DNA of 64,000 nt from JAGDVO01 sp964590075 [NCBI: uncultured Aquificales bacterium] (GTDB lineage: Bacteria > Thermosulfidibacterota > Thermosulfidibacteria > Thermosulfidibacterales), in the NCBI GenBank assembly GCA_964590075.1, contig CAZPXS010000001.1, positions 216,752-280,751 of the forward strand, given 5' to 3'. Position 1 is the first letter of the stretch. Every line of letters begins with the position of its first letter. The translations under genes and the position numbers were made by a program. The notes beneath the pieces are model-generated. The model worked only from the letters and a program-made list of their open reading frames with translations. It made no database searches and had not been told where the DNA came from. This document shows positions 54,746 to 64,000 of the stretch, in pieces.

Positions 54746-55048
54746 ATGACCGATAGAAAATGGAAGTTTGAGGAAATAGAGTCATATGAAAGGCAGAAAG
54801 GTTCTTTAGGTATATATTTTCTCAGGGATGTGGAACTAGATATAGAGGTGATCTTGGGAAGCGGTAGATGCACTATTGGAGAGCTGATAAATCTCGAGAA
54901 GGATGATGTTATACCTCTTGATAGATCAACAGGAGAGGCTATCGATATATATCTTGGTGGTAGACCTTTTGCTAAAGGGGAGGTTGTTGTTATAGATGAT
55001 AAATTCTGCGTTAGAATACTTGAAATTATTGATCCTAAGGATCTTTGA
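54746..55048 (+). CDS. fliN: Flagellar motor switch protein FliN (SpoA domain)
   Basis: A single SpoA/FliN C-terminal domain in 100 residues: LRDVELDIEVILGSGRCTIGELINLEKDDVI-type region, then GEAIDIYLGGRPFAKGEVVVIDDKFCVRI. The ATG at 54746 is favoured by length; a GTG at 54734 is in frame. FliN forms the C-ring base that binds FliH and CheY. It overlaps no gene, but its 3' end precedes fliO by 22 nt. Confidence 0.88.
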   Translation: MTDRKWKFEEIESYERQKGSLGIYFLRDVELDIEVILGSGRCTIGELINLEKDDVIPLDRSTGEAIDIYLGGRPFAKGEVVVIDDKFCVRILEIIDPKDL

Positions 55049-55070
55049 TCAATATTACACTTGGAAGTTT

Positions 55071-55433
55071 ATGTTGCTTAATCAAACTTCTACTGATATG
55101 CCAAAAATTGAAACCCCTTCTCTATTCTGGTATTCGGTTAAGATGCTATTTGCCCTTTTTGTAGTCTTGGGTATCATCCTTGGTTTTGCCTATGTCCTTA
55201 GGAAGCTGGGGACCAAAACTATGGTAACTGGTTCCCAGGAGATCGTTAGTGTTTTAGAGATGGTACCGATTTTGAATAAATGGTACGTTGTACTTTTAAA
55301 GGTCGGTACAAAATTTTACCTTGTGGGATTGACAGAGAACAGTATGAATCTGATAGCCGAGTTAAGTAGAGAAGACATAGAAGAGAGGAAGTTTGAAACA
55401 ACAATTAAAAAGATAGTAGAGGAAATTGAGTAG
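55071..55433 (+). CDS. fliO: Flagellar biosynthetic protein FliO
   Basis: Small export-apparatus membrane protein of 120 residues: one transmembrane helix (about 20-42, [20 protein letters not shown]) and a cytoplasmic domain with [22 protein letters not shown], typical of FliO. ATG 55071 follows GGAAG; further upstream starts would overlap fliN. It overlaps fliP by 8 nt. Confidence 0.85.
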   Translation: MLLNQTSTDMPKIETPSLFWYSVKMLFALFVVLGIILGFAYVLRKLGTKTMVTGSQEIVSVLEMVPILNKWYVVLLKVGTKFYLVGLTENSMNLIAELSREDIEERKFETTIKKIVEEIE

Positions 55434-56178
55434 AGCTATAATAAGACTCTTAATTTTATATCTTGTTATATGCTTTGTTTTGAAGGTTGATCTGTATGCT
55501 CAAGTGGTACCTAAACTAACAGTTTCCATTGATACTGCGAAAAATCCTAGGGATGTAGCTTCGACTTTAGAAATTCTATTTATACTTACCGTGCTAACAC
55601 TGGCACCCAGTATCCTAATTATGGTCACATCATTCACCAGAATAGTTGTTGTGCTTTCGTTGTTGAGGGGAGCTCTTGGAACTCAACAGATCCCGCCGAG
55701 TCCTGTTATAGTTAGCTTCTCATTGTTTTTGACCTTTTTCGTTATGGCCCCAACCTTTAATAAAGTTTACAACGATGCTTATCAACCCTATGTGAGGGGA
55801 GAACTGTCATTTTCTGACGCCTATAGTAGAGCTTTGGGTCATGTTAGGGAGTTTATGTTCAACCAGGTTAGAGAAAGGGAACTACAAACCTTTCTTTCGA
55901 TAGCAAATATTACACCTAAGAATAAGGATGATGTTCCTACCCACGTACTTATACCTGCCTTTATCGCTAGTGAGTTACAAACCGCTTTTGAAATAGGCTT
56001 CCTGCTATATATACCATTTTTGATAATAGATATGGTGGTCTCAAGTGTGCTTCTATCCCTCGGAATGATAATGTTACCACCTGTGTTGATTTCACTTCCC
56101 TTTAAACTCTTACTTTTTGTTATGGTTGATGGATGGTCTTTAATCACCAGTTCTCTTGTTAGGAGTTTTAGGATATGA
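55426..56178 (+). CDS. fliP: Flagellar type III export protein FliP
   Basis: Core export-gate protein, 250 residues, beginning at TTG. A signal-like N-terminal helix is followed by the family core [26 protein letters not shown] and [19 protein letters not shown], and [27 protein letters not shown] segments. FliP5-FliQ4-FliR1 form the gate. It overlaps fliO by 8 nt and fliQ by 4. Confidence 0.95.
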   Translation: MSRAIIRLLILYLVICFVLKVDLYAQVVPKLTVSIDTAKNPRDVASTLEILFILTVLTLAPSILIMVTSFTRIVVVLSLLRGALGTQQIPPSPVIVSFSLFLTFFVMAPTFNKVYNDAYQPYVRGELSFSDAYSRALGHVREFMFNQVRERELQTFLSIANITPKNKDDVPTHVLIPAFIASELQTAFEIGFLLYIPFLIIDMVVSSVLLSLGMIMLPPVLISLPFKLLLFVMVDGWSLITSSLVRSFRI

Positions 56179-56444
56179 CGGTTGCTGATGTTGTAGCTGT
56201 TATGGAGGGTGCGTTAAAGGTTACAGTAATGATAAGTGCACCGGTACTTATCGTTAGTCTTATCGTGGGCTTTGTGATTGGAATTATTCAGGCTGCAACT
56301 CAGATTCAGGAGATGACCCTTACCTTTGTTCCAAAGCTTATAGCTGTGGGTTTGGTGTTACTCTTTTTTGGGCCCTGGATGTTGAGGATACTCGTATCCT
56401 TTGTCGTTCAGCTATTTTATAATATTCCTAACTTCGTGAGATGA
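56175..56444 (+). CDS. fliQ: Flagellar type III export protein FliQ
   Basis: Two-helix protein of 89 residues with the signature [20 protein letters not shown] and [16 protein letters not shown]. It overlaps fliP and fliR by 4 nt each, in the conserved order P-Q-R. Confidence 0.95.
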   Translation: MTVADVVAVMEGALKVTVMISAPVLIVSLIVGFVIGIIQAATQIQEMTLTFVPKLIAVGLVLLFFGPWMLRILVSFVVQLFYNIPNFVR

Positions 56445-57229
56445 TACCCTTTAAACTGGAAGATTGGTATATTTTTCTTTTACTACTTTTGAGAGCCTCT
56501 TTTCTTCTATTTTTTCTACCGGTTATGAATTCTAGGTACATACCATCGGTTGTTAGGGTAGTGCTTAGTCTTTTTCTTGCCTATGTAGGTTTTATTCATC
56601 TTGAAACGGTGGGATTTATTAAAACTGGAATTCCAAAGTCCTTTCCGGAACTTGTCTTTGTTGTACTTAGAGAGTTGATCTTTTGTTTTTCGGTTTCCCA
56701 GGTTGCGAGAATCATATTCTATGCTGTTGAGCTTGCAGGTGAGTATATAAGTTACCTTATGGGTTTTTCGGTGGTAAATGTTCTCGATCCTACAAGTGAA
56801 AGTTCCGTTCCTATAATGTCTCATTTACAGAGTATCGTTCTGATGTTACTTTTTTTGCTTATCGGAGGGCATTTGTGGTTCATGAAAGCTTATAGCTACT
56901 CTCTGGACTTTTTTCCTGTTACGAATGCTCCTATGATTCCTTTTAATTTAGTAAGGTATATCGTTAATCTTCTCGGTAGGATTTTCGTCCTTTCGATTTA
57001 TTTAAATGCTCCACTATTGATAGTAATGATAATAGTTCAGTTTGTACTTGCCTTTATCTCAAGGTTACTTCCTCAGCTTAACGTGTTTATGGTTGGTTTT
57101 CCATTACAGGTTTTAGTTGGTTTTGTTACTATTTTGATATCCATAAATACCTTGTCTTTAGTGTTTAGTAGGGAATTATTAAGAATTAGAGAGTATATTG
57201 ATACTTTGATGAGGATTTTATCCGGGTGA
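56441..57229 (+). CDS. fliR: Flagellar type III export protein FliR
   Basis: Polytopic 262-residue export-gate component with about six hydrophobic segments. The conserved FRASFLLFFLP-like start (LRASFLLFFLPVMNSRYIPS) and PQLNVFMVGFPLQVLVG near the C-terminus are recognisable. It starts in the 4-nt overlap with fliQ and is 6 nt ahead of flhB. Confidence 0.93.
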   Translation: MIPFKLEDWYIFLLLLLRASFLLFFLPVMNSRYIPSVVRVVLSLFLAYVGFIHLETVGFIKTGIPKSFPELVFVVLRELIFCFSVSQVARIIFYAVELAGEYISYLMGFSVVNVLDPTSESSVPIMSHLQSIVLMLLFLLIGGHLWFMKAYSYSLDFFPVTNAPMIPFNLVRYIVNLLGRIFVLSIYLNAPLLIVMIIVQFVLAFISRLLPQLNVFMVGFPLQVLVGFVTILISINTLSLVFSRELLRIREYIDTLMRILSG

Positions 57230-57235
57230 TCGGGG

Positions 57236-58291
57236 ATGTTTGAGAGAGACGATACCGAGAGAACGGAAGAGGCTACACCGCGGAAGAGGGAAGAGGCAAG
57301 AAAAAAGGGACAGGTACCGAAAAGTAGGGATCTCTCTACCGCTATCCTTTTACTTTCGGTCATACTCTTCTTTTACCTAACCAGAGATTACTATCTTAAC
57401 CTCTTCAAGACCACCTTTGTATACTATCTTGGTTTACTAGGTAAAAGATACAATATTCTGGATATAATATTAAATTTTATGTATTTTATGATGAAATTTT
57501 TGTTGCCTTTTGTTATCGTTGTTCTCTTTGTAAGTATACTTTCGAACGTAATGCAATTTGGTCTTGTTTTTACATTAGAACCTTTAATGCCAAGCGTAGA
57601 TAGACTTAATCCGTTGAGATTTATAGATATGATTTTTTCGAAAAGGTTGTGGGTCGAACTATTGAAATCTATTTTAAAAGCTATCGTTATTTTTTTTGTT
57701 GTTTATCTTTTTTTGAAATCAGAACTTGTTATGCTAAGGGAAGTTAAGGTATACACACCAAGCTTGGTGGTTTCCCAGCTTGCGTCTCTCTTGTTTTCTA
57801 TAGCTTTGAAGATAACTTTGATCTTTTTGATTATGTCTATACTTGACTATGCTTATCAGAGGTGGGAGTACGAGGCTTCTTTAAGGATGACGAAACAGGA
57901 GATAAAGGAAGAGTTGAGGCAATACGAGGGAGATCCTCTGGTTAAGTCTAAGATTAGGAGGATGATGAGGGAAATTGCTAGAAGGAGGATGCTAAAGGAG
58001 GTTCCTAAGGCTAGTGTTGTCATAACAAACCCTGTTGAGTTGGCTGTAGCTTTAAAATATGATGAAAAAGAGATGGATGCTCCTATTGTTGTGGCAAAAG
58101 GGGCAGGTGAGTTAGCGGTGAGAATCAAGAGTATTGCGAGAGAACACAATGTTCCTATTATAGAAAATAGACCACTTGCAAGAGCTTTGTATAGGTTGGT
58201 GGAGGTAGGGGAGGAGATACCGGAGGAACTTTATAAGGCCGTTGCTGAGGTTTTAGCTTACGTGTACAGAATGAAGGGTAGGGCTAGATGA
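57236..58291 (+). CDS. flhB: Flagellar export switch protein FlhB with variant NPVE cleavage motif
   Basis: The 351-residue FlhB has the [19 protein letters not shown] start, four transmembrane helices and a cytoplasmic domain with [17 protein letters not shown]. The self-cleavage site usually reads Asn-Pro-Thr-His; here it is N265-P266-V267-E268. FlhB cleavage between Asn and Pro switches export from hook to filament substrates, so the substitutions may slow or change this. It overlaps flhA by 4 nt. Confidence 0.94.
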   Translation: MFERDDTERTEEATPRKREEARKKGQVPKSRDLSTAILLLSVILFFYLTRDYYLNLFKTTFVYYLGLLGKRYNILDIILNFMYFMMKFLLPFVIVVLFVSILSNVMQFGLVFTLEPLMPSVDRLNPLRFIDMIFSKRLWVELLKSILKAIVIFFVVYLFLKSELVMLREVKVYTPSLVVSQLASLLFSIALKITLIFLIMSILDYAYQRWEYEASLRMTKQEIKEELRQYEGDPLVKSKIRRMMREIARRRMLKEVPKASVVITNPVELAVALKYDEKEMDAPIVVAKGAGELAVRIKSIAREHNVPIIENRPLARALYRLVEVGEEIPEELYKAVAEVLAYVYRMKGRAR

Positions 58292-60336
58292 GAGAAATCA
58301 CACTAGAAAGAGGTAACTATTTTACGGAGATAGGTGTAGTTGTAGGTGTTATTCTTATTCTACTTGTTATGATCGTACCTGTTCCAGCCTTTTTACTCGA
58401 TATTCTTTTAGCCTTAAACATAGCTCTATCCGTTTTGGTTCTTCTTACAACCTTTTATACGAAAAAACCACTCGATTTCTCCATATATCCTACCCTCCTA
58501 CTTATACTGACTCTATTTAGACTCTCCCTTAACGTTGCAAGTACAAGGAGGATTCTCCTTTACGGTAATATGGGAACGAGCGCGGCAGGTCACATAATAG
58601 AGGCCTTCGGTCAGTTTGTTGTAGGTGGAAATTATGTGGTTGGTTTTATAGTCTTTTTAATCCTTGTCATAATTAACTTTGTAGTTATAACGAGAGGTGC
58701 CGGTAGGATAGCGGAAGTCGCTGCAAGATTTACACTCGATGCCATGCCTGGAAAGCAAATGGCTATAGATGCTGATTTGAATGCAGGTATAATAAACGAG
58801 GAAGAGGCTAGAAGGAGAAGGGCTGAGATACAGAGGGAGGCTGACTTTTATGGAGCTATGGATGGTGCATCTAAATTTGTGAAAGGGGATGCTATAGCGG
58901 GCCTCATCATAGTTTTTATCAACATTATAGGTGGTTTGATCATAGGAGTACTGTACCATAGGATGGACATAACTAATGCTTTATCTACCTATACTATTTT
59001 AACCATAGGAGATGGATTGGTTTCACAGATTCCTGCGCTTATGTTATCTACAAGTGCAGGTATCCTCGTGTCGAGATCCGCTCAGGAGTCTCACTTTTCT
59101 GTAGACCTGATAAGACAACTTACCGGTTATTCCAAGACTCTTTATATCTCCTCCTTTATAAGCCTTTGTATGGCCTTTGTCCCAGGTTTTCCGTTTATTC
59201 CATTTGTGACTCTTTCTGGTCTTTTCTTCCTATTAGCTAGGGTGGCATCACAGAGAGAAGAGAGGGAAAAGCCAGTTGAGGAGAGAAAAGAGACTCCGGA
59301 AGAGGATATTGAAAGGACAAAAGTTTCTCTTCTTGTTGATCCTATTGAACTTGAGATAGGCTATAATCTGGTTTCGCTTGTGGATTCCTTTAATCTCGTT
59401 GATAGGATAAAGGCTATTAGGAAACAGTTGGCTCAGGATTTGGGATTTATACTACCTCCTGTCCGCATAAGGGATAACGTTATGATTGGTCCCAATAGTT
59501 ACAGGATTCTCATTTATGGTGCAGTCTACGGTGAAGGAGAGATTTATCCCGATAAATTTTTAGCTATACCAGCTCCAAACGTTACAACGGAGATAGAGGG
59601 TATAAAGGTTAAAGAGCCTGCCTTTGGAGTTACCGCCTATTGGATTGATGAGAGTCAGAGGGAAAGAGCGGTTATCCTTGGTTATACGGTTGTTGATCCT
59701 GCAACGGTTATAATAACCCATCTTGTCGAGGTGGTTAAGAGGAATGCCCATGAGATAATAAGTAGGGATGACGTTAGGGAGCTTGTTGAGACGCTTAGAC
59801 AGAACTATCCACGCCTTGTGGATGATCTGGTACCTTCCGTTGTTTCCTACGGTTTGCTATTGAGGGTGTTGCAGAATCTTCTTAGGGAAGGTTTTCCTAT
59901 TAAGAATCTGAAAAGGATACTGGAGGTACTTGGGGATTATGCCCAGAAGATAGAGGATGTGGAAGTTTTAACTGAATTGGTTAGACAGGCATTATCCCGC
60001 CAGGTTTTGTCTAACTATATAACTCAGGATAAGTTTTTACCCGTTATACTTTTCGATCCTGCCTTGGAGAAGAGTCTGATTGAGAAAGTTACGAAAACGG
60101 AGAGAGGAAGTTACCTCGCTCTTGATAGGGATACTATGGATAACCTGATAAATAAGATAACGCTGGCTCTTGAGGAAGCTATAAAGCAGGGTTATCAGCC
60201 TGTTATAGTGGTTTCCTACGAGTTGAGGAGTGCTCTTTTTAAGTTCGTGGATTCCTACATATCTCGTGTACCCGTCTTTTCGCATCTCGAGATACCGAGT
60301 GATTTTAGGATCAAAGTGGTGAGTGTGGTGAGATGA
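58288..60336 (+). CDS. flhA: Flagellar export protein FlhA
   Basis: The 682-residue FlhA has about eight transmembrane helices in its N-terminal half and the FHIPEP-type signature region [20 protein letters not shown], with the cytoplasmic four-subdomain ring that docks chaperones in the C-terminal half (PVRIRDN, DREREMVILGY-like [15 protein letters not shown]). It overlaps flhB and flhF by 4 nt each. Confidence 0.97.
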   Translation: MREITLERGNYFTEIGVVVGVILILLVMIVPVPAFLLDILLALNIALSVLVLLTTFYTKKPLDFSIYPTLLLILTLFRLSLNVASTRRILLYGNMGTSAAGHIIEAFGQFVVGGNYVVGFIVFLILVIINFVVITRGAGRIAEVAARFTLDAMPGKQMAIDADLNAGIINEEEARRRRAEIQREADFYGAMDGASKFVKGDAIAGLIIVFINIIGGLIIGVLYHRMDITNALSTYTILTIGDGLVSQIPALMLSTSAGILVSRSAQESHFSVDLIRQLTGYSKTLYISSFISLCMAFVPGFPFIPFVTLSGLFFLLARVASQREEREKPVEERKETPEEDIERTKVSLLVDPIELEIGYNLVSLVDSFNLVDRIKAIRKQLAQDLGFILPPVRIRDNVMIGPNSYRILIYGAVYGEGEIYPDKFLAIPAPNVTTEIEGIKVKEPAFGVTAYWIDESQRERAVILGYTVVDPATVIITHLVEVVKRNAHEIISRDDVRELVETLRQNYPRLVDDLVPSVVSYGLLLRVLQNLLREGFPIKNLKRILEVLGDYAQKIEDVEVLTELVRQALSRQVLSNYITQDKFLPVILFDPALEKSLIEKVTKTERGSYLALDRDTMDNLINKITLALEEAIKQGYQPVIVVSYELRSALFKFVDSYISRVPVFSHLEIPSDFRIKVVSVVR

Positions 60337-61499
60337 AGCTCAAAAAATTCGTCGGTAGAGATATGGCATCTATCCTTCTTAAGATAAAGGAGACACTGGG
60401 TGAAGATGCGGTTATCATATCAACGAGAAAATTTGGTGATAACATAGAGGTTCTCGCTGCTAAGGAAGAGGAGATTGTTACAAAGACGGCAAGTATAAGA
60501 GGTAAGGCTGAACTATACGATAGCATTAGTAGAATGAAGGATATTAAACTCGACTTTGAAACTCAACAAAAAGCCAATTTGGATGTTGGGAAGATAATAT
60601 TCGAGATAGAATCACTGAAAGAGATACTGGTAAATAGATCGAGGATGGAAGAGGAGATAGAAAAGCTGAGAAGAGATATGGAGGAAGTTAAAAGGCTTGT
60701 AGAGCAAACCGCTACTAGCCTTGTTATGATCCCAGGACTTAGGGAGGATAACGTGGAGCTTTATAACAGACTCAAGGAAATGGAGGTAGATGAAGGCTTT
60801 ATAAGAAGGATATACGAGAGGATTCTTGTGGAGGACGTACTTTCACCTGAAGCGGTTGCTTACGAGATGATATCTAAGACCATAAGGGTCGGTGATCTTG
60901 AACTATCCAAGGGTGTACCTATGGTTTTCGTTGGTCCAACGGGGGTTGGAAAGACAACCACCATCGCAAAATTATCGGCCCTTATAAAACTATATAACGG
61001 CACAGATGTTGCTATAGTAAGTATAGATGTTTTTAGGGTAGGTGCTATGGAGCAGATGAAGATATACGCGGATATAGTAAATATTCCCCTTTATGTAGCT
61101 GAGACACCCGATGAGTTTAAGATGCTTATGGAGGCTTTGAACGACAAGATTATATTTGTTGATACCGCAGGAGCTTCTCCTAAGGATGATGTGAGGATTT
61201 TTGAATTAAAGAGCTTCCTTGATAGACTTGGAAGTTATAAGCTTCTTCTTCTTATTCCCGTTTACTTTAGGTTAAAGGAAGCGATCAAAGTTATAGAAAA
61301 GTTTTCGTTAAAAAAACCAGATGGAATAATACTTACTAAGTTAGATGAAGCTGATACTTATGGCTTGTTTGTGAATCTATCGATAGCTGTTGATATTCCT
61401 CTACTATTTGTGACTACTGGTCAGAGGATTCCTGAGGATATAGAGAAGATTGATCCAAGGAAAATAGCACAACTATTGATAAAGGGTGGGGCAATATGA
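60333..61499 (+). CDS. flhF: Flagellar biosynthesis GTPase FlhF
   Basis: SRP-family GTPase that places polar flagella. The 388 residues have an N-terminal basic B domain ([20 protein letters not shown]), an N domain and a G domain with P-loop GPTGVGKT at 201-208, [26 protein letters not shown] and ILTKLDEAD. Presence with flhG suggests control of flagellar number and placement, so a polar flagellum is likely. Confidence 0.95.
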   Translation: MKLKKFVGRDMASILLKIKETLGEDAVIISTRKFGDNIEVLAAKEEEIVTKTASIRGKAELYDSISRMKDIKLDFETQQKANLDVGKIIFEIESLKEILVNRSRMEEEIEKLRRDMEEVKRLVEQTATSLVMIPGLREDNVELYNRLKEMEVDEGFIRRIYERILVEDVLSPEAVAYEMISKTIRVGDLELSKGVPMVFVGPTGVGKTTTIAKLSALIKLYNGTDVAIVSIDVFRVGAMEQMKIYADIVNIPLYVAETPDEFKMLMEALNDKIIFVDTAGASPKDDVRIFELKSFLDRLGSYKLLLLIPVYFRLKEAIKVIEKFSLKKPDGIILTKLDEADTYGLFVNLSIAVDIPLLFVTTGQRIPEDIEKIDPRKIAQLLIKGGAI

Positions 61500-62347
61500 A
61501 TAACCAGTTATCTCTGCTAAAGGAACTTATATCTTTGAAACATCCCGTTACGACCTTTTCCATTACCAGTGGTAAGGGTGGTGTTGGTAAAACGGTTCTA
61601 TCTATACTTTTGGCTTCCTTTATATCGAAGAGAGGATGTAGGGTTCTGCTTATAGATGGGGATGTTGGGCTTGCTAACGCCAATATAATGCTAGGTGTAT
61701 TCCCTGATAAAAATCTATACCATCTTGTATCTGGTGATGCGGTTATAGAGGAAGTTATAGTTGATACCCCCTTAGGTTTTAAACTGCTTCCCGCTGGTTC
61801 AGGAATCAGAGAGTTACTGGATATGAGTTATGATATGAGAAAGAGGATAGCCTATGAGATTACCAAATTGGATGGGCTCTTTGATTATGTGATAGTTGAT
61901 ACAGCCGCCGGTATTGGAGACGATGTTTTTATGTTTACCCTCGCCTGTCAGGAGACGATCGTGGTGGTTACACCTGAGCCTACGAGTGTCGTTGATGCCT
62001 ATTCGTTAATCAAGATACTTTTTAGGGATTTTGGTAAATTAAAGGTGAACGTGATAGTGAATAAGAGTGAAGACCTCTATCCCTATGAGATGCTTTCAAG
62101 GATGGTGGAGAGTTTCTTACCTCAGGTTAGACTCGAACTCATCGGTACTGTTCCACAACTTGAAAGGATAGGTTTTATGGTAGTTTCTCAGGATTTTAGT
62201 GGTTTTGAACTACTTTTGGATAAGTTTGATCCTATAGTTGATAGGCTTACCTCTACAGAGGATTTCCCGAGGATTAAAGGTGGGATGGGAAGGTTGGCTC
62301 TAGGTTTTCTGAGGTATAGACCTAGGGAGAAAAGCTATGGAATATGA
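61496..62347 (+). CDS. flhG: Flagellar number regulator FlhG (FleN/YlxH, MinD-like ATPase)
   Basis: MinD/ParA-type ATPase of 283 residues. The deviant Walker A SGKGGVGKT is at 25-33 and the later LLIDGDVGLANANIMLG and YVIVDTAAGIGDDVFMF segments are typical. FlhG opposes FlhF to limit flagellum number, and in some bacteria represses the sigma-54 flagellar activator. It overlaps flhF by 4 nt and the small membrane ORF by 11. Confidence 0.94.
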   Translation: MNNQLSLLKELISLKHPVTTFSITSGKGGVGKTVLSILLASFISKRGCRVLLIDGDVGLANANIMLGVFPDKNLYHLVSGDAVIEEVIVDTPLGFKLLPAGSGIRELLDMSYDMRKRIAYEITKLDGLFDYVIVDTAAGIGDDVFMFTLACQETIVVVTPEPTSVVDAYSLIKILFRDFGKLKVNVIVNKSEDLYPYEMLSRMVESFLPQVRLELIGTVPQLERIGFMVVSQDFSGFELLLDKFDPIVDRLTSTEDFPRIKGGMGRLALGFLRYRPREKSYGI

Positions 62348-62606
62348 GAGATTTAGTATTTTAAATGAACTTGTTATATTAACTTTTTTGTTGACCTTTA
62401 GTATTATTTTTATAATGGTTTATTGGTATTTTGATGAACCATGGTTAGCTATGTTTACGGCTATACTATCTTCTTTGGTTTCCTGTGGACTTTTAGTTTT
62501 AGTTTATGCTTTGATTTCGCCCTATATTGATTTTGAATTAAAGTTAGAGAAGGATGGTTATGGAGAAGAAGGAGAATCTAATAACCAATTACACATGGTT
62601 GGTTGA
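62337..62606 (+). CDS. Small two-helix membrane protein of unknown function between flhG and fliA
   Basis: An 89-residue ORF with two hydrophobic segments (about 11-31 and 38-63) and an acidic tail. It overlaps flhG by 11 nt and fliA by 47 nt, which supports real translation within the operon. I do not recognise the family. A role in motility is suggested only by position. Confidence 0.6.
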   Translation: MEYERFSILNELVILTFLLTFSIIFIMVYWYFDEPWLAMFTAILSSLVSCGLLVLVYALISPYIDFELKLEKDGYGEEGESNNQLHMVG

Positions 62607-63291
62607 AAGAATCGCTAGAAGAATCTATGAGAGGTTACCTAAAGGAAAGGTGACGTTGGAAGATCTCTTAAGTGCAGGCTATTTTGGTTTGATACAGGCT
62701 GTAGAGAGATTCGATGTTTCTAATCCCAACCACCGTATCTTTTTAGAGATGAGAATAAAAGGTGCGATCTACGATTACCTTAGGTCCATGGATGTACTTA
62801 GCAAAGATAGAAGGAGGAAATATAAAAAGATAGTTGAGATATACGATTCTTTGAAATCTGAAGATGAGATACCGGATCTAAGTGAGATTGCAAGGATTTT
62901 GGACATGGATGAGGAGGAGGTAAGATCTTTACTCGTCGATGGAGCTAATGCGGAGATGGTGAGTATATTCGATCCTATCTTAAGGGATGAGAAGGAAGAG
63001 GAATTGATAAATATTGTAGCAAGTGAAGAAGACATAGAAGAAGAGATAGAGAAGGAAGAGCTACTTAAGGTTTTAGTTAAGGCTTTTGAAACGTTGGATG
63101 ATAGGGAGAAAAAGTTACTGAGTTTGTATTACTTTGAAGGTTTACCTCTAAAGGATGTGGCAAATATACTTGGTATTTCTGAGTCAAGGGCTTCTCAGAT
63201 TCATTGGCGTGCGGTTAGAAAATTGAGGGAGTATATGATAAAACAAGGTTATATAGAGGAGATTAATTGTGATAAGGGTATTAGTGGTTGA
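62560..63291 (+). CDS. fliA: Flagellar sigma factor FliA (sigma-28)
   Basis: The 243-residue sigma factor has region 2 (LEDLLSAGYFGLIQAVERFD, FLEMRIKGAIYDYLRSMD), region 3 (SEIARILDMDEEEVRSLL) and region 4 (LPLKDVANILGISESRASQIHWRAVRKLRE). It transcribes late flagellar genes such as flagellin. ATG 62560 has AGAAGG 6 nt upstream; ATG 62554 is a near alternative. It overlaps the membrane ORF and cheB. Confidence 0.94.
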   Translation: MEKKENLITNYTWLVERIARRIYERLPKGKVTLEDLLSAGYFGLIQAVERFDVSNPNHRIFLEMRIKGAIYDYLRSMDVLSKDRRRKYKKIVEIYDSLKSEDEIPDLSEIARILDMDEEEVRSLLVDGANAEMVSIFDPILRDEKEEELINIVASEEDIEEEIEKEELLKVLVKAFETLDDREKKLLSLYYFEGLPLKDVANILGISESRASQIHWRAVRKLREYMIKQGYIEEINCDKGISG

Positions 63292-64000
63292 TGATTCTCC
63301 CTTTTTTAGGAAAGCTATAGCTAGGATTCTCGAAAAGGATCCGGATATTAGCGTGGTAGGTTTTGCTGCCAATGGGCTTGAGGCCGTAGATAAGGTTATG
63401 GAGTTATCTCCAGACGTTGTTACTCTTGATCTTGAGATGCCTATAGCTGATGGATTTACCGCTATAAGGGAAATTATGGAAAAAAAGCCGACACCTATTC
63501 TTGTGGTTAGTGCCCTTACAAGGGAAGGAGCAAAGGAGACCATAAAGGCCCTGGAACTTGGTGCGGTCGATTTCGTTTTTAAAAATGTCGATAAAGGAAT
63601 CTTGGGATTTTATGATATGGAAAATGACTTGATTAATAAGGTGAAATCCGTTGCAAAGAAAAAACCAGTACAGAAGTTGAAAGAACTTAAAAGAACTTGT
63701 GTAGATTCTTCAACGGTGGATTTAGGGAGAGATCTTTCCGTTATAGGGATAGGCTCATCCACGGGTGGGCCAAACGCGCTCAAGAGTTTACTTAGTAGTC
63801 TCAAAAAGGAAGATATAAGTCAACCTATTCTTATAGCTCAACACATGCCTCCTCTTTTTACCGCTATGCTAGCTGAGAGGTTAAACGAAGTTAGTGAGCT
63901 TCACGTTAAAGAGGCTGAGGATGGTGAACCGGTTAGAGAATCGGTGGTATATATAGCACCAGGTGGTAAGATTATGGAAGTTTCAGGTTCGGGGAAGGCA
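63269..64000 (+). CDS. cheB: Chemotaxis protein-glutamate methylesterase CheB, 3' truncated by the window edge
   Basis: The frame starts at GTG 63269, overlapping the fliA end by 23 nt, and is open to 64000 (244 codons seen, family ~350). The receiver domain begins VIRVLVVDDSPFFRKAI and has phospho-acceptor D54 (TLDLEMP). The methylesterase domain starts at about 155 with catalytic S164 in GIGSSTGGPNAL (the same number as in enteric CheB) and H192 in AQHMPP. The third catalytic residue lies beyond the edge. CheB demethylates or deamidates chemoreceptors during adaptation. Confidence 0.94.
   Translation, partial: MIRVLVVDDSPFFRKAIARILEKDPDISVVGFAANGLEAVDKVMELSPDVVTLDLEMPIADGFTAIREIMEKKPTPILVVSALTREGAKETIKALELGAVDFVFKNVDKGILGFYDMENDLINKVKSVAKKKPVQKLKELKRTCVDSSTVDLGRDLSVIGIGSSTGGPNALKSLLSSLKKEDISQPILIAQHMPPLFTAMLAERLNEVSELHVKEAEDGEPVRESVVYIAPGGKIMEVSGSGKA

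Noticed and set aside
1-64000. CRISPR arrays, IS elements, prophage or defence islands
   Set aside because: No regularly spaced repeats, transposases, integrases or nuclease/methylase pairs were seen; gene order is that of core housekeeping and flagellar operons.

Overview
The window reads as a chromosomal segment of a thermophilic, Gram-negative, flagellated, probably anaerobic bacterium. Evidence: Arg is almost always AGA/AGG and Ile often ATA; there are outer-membrane genes (mlaA, a bamD-like lipoprotein, heptose genes); oxygen-independent enzymes occur (2-oxoglutarate:ferredoxin oxidoreductase, class I Fe-S fumarase, class III ribonucleotide reductase); and motility genes are under sigma-54. 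The TCA gene set (citrate synthase plus ferredoxin-dependent Kor, no ATP-citrate lyase in view) resembles lineages with a reversible TCA cycle such as Thermosulfidibacter or Desulfurella. That taxonomic guess is inference only. No phage, IS element, CRISPR or defence system was found. Most genes are packed with 4-bp or longer overlaps.

Layout. 1-716: 3' part of an Asn-rich pilus/PilX-like protein. 751-1725: hemB. 1807-16259: a TCA supercluster, all on +: acn, gltA, mdh, fumAB, sdhCDAB, sucCD, korDABC, punctuated by strong hairpin terminators. Every TCA step except isocitrate dehydrogenase is encoded. 16481-23552: mlaEFDAC lipid transport, gamma-carbonic anhydrase, lepA, lepB, hemD. 23521-27969 (-): thrS-infC-Fe/S flavoprotein-rfaE1-rfaE2, with infC starting at ATT. 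28278-29096: DUF169 gene. 29101-29175 (-): tRNA-Val(GAC). 29360-32275: nrdD, a separate 63-residue glycyl-radical protein, and nrdG, preceded by two NrdR boxes. 32226-37259 (-): DUF507-DUF507-bamD-cvpA-memo-pap2-murJ, apparently leaderless. 37322-39200: rdgB and a DUF512 radical SAM protein. 39207-40031 (-): IclR regulator, divergent from a sigma-54 response regulator (40179-41510). 41549-64000: a flagellar/chemotaxis supercluster in two sigma-54-headed blocks (flgBC-fliEFGHIJ-motE-like-fliK; flgDE-HDOD-fliL-fliN-fliOPQR-flhBA-flhFG-orf89-fliA-cheB), with cheB running off the right edge.

How the genes work together. The TCA block could run oxidatively or, with reduced ferredoxin and reverse citrate synthase flux, reductively. 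The nrd block makes dNTPs without oxygen under NrdR control. The NtrC-type regulator at 40179 is the obvious activator for the two near-identical sigma-54 promoters that head the flagellar blocks, and FliA then serves late flagellar and chemotaxis genes elsewhere.

Main points for a second look: the split class III RNR, a mini-ORF/hairpin before fumA, the ATT start of infC, a leaderless operon promoter, back-to-back promoters with a shared dyad at iclR, FlhB with NPVE in place of NPTH, and SdhC/SdhD with four candidate haem histidines.
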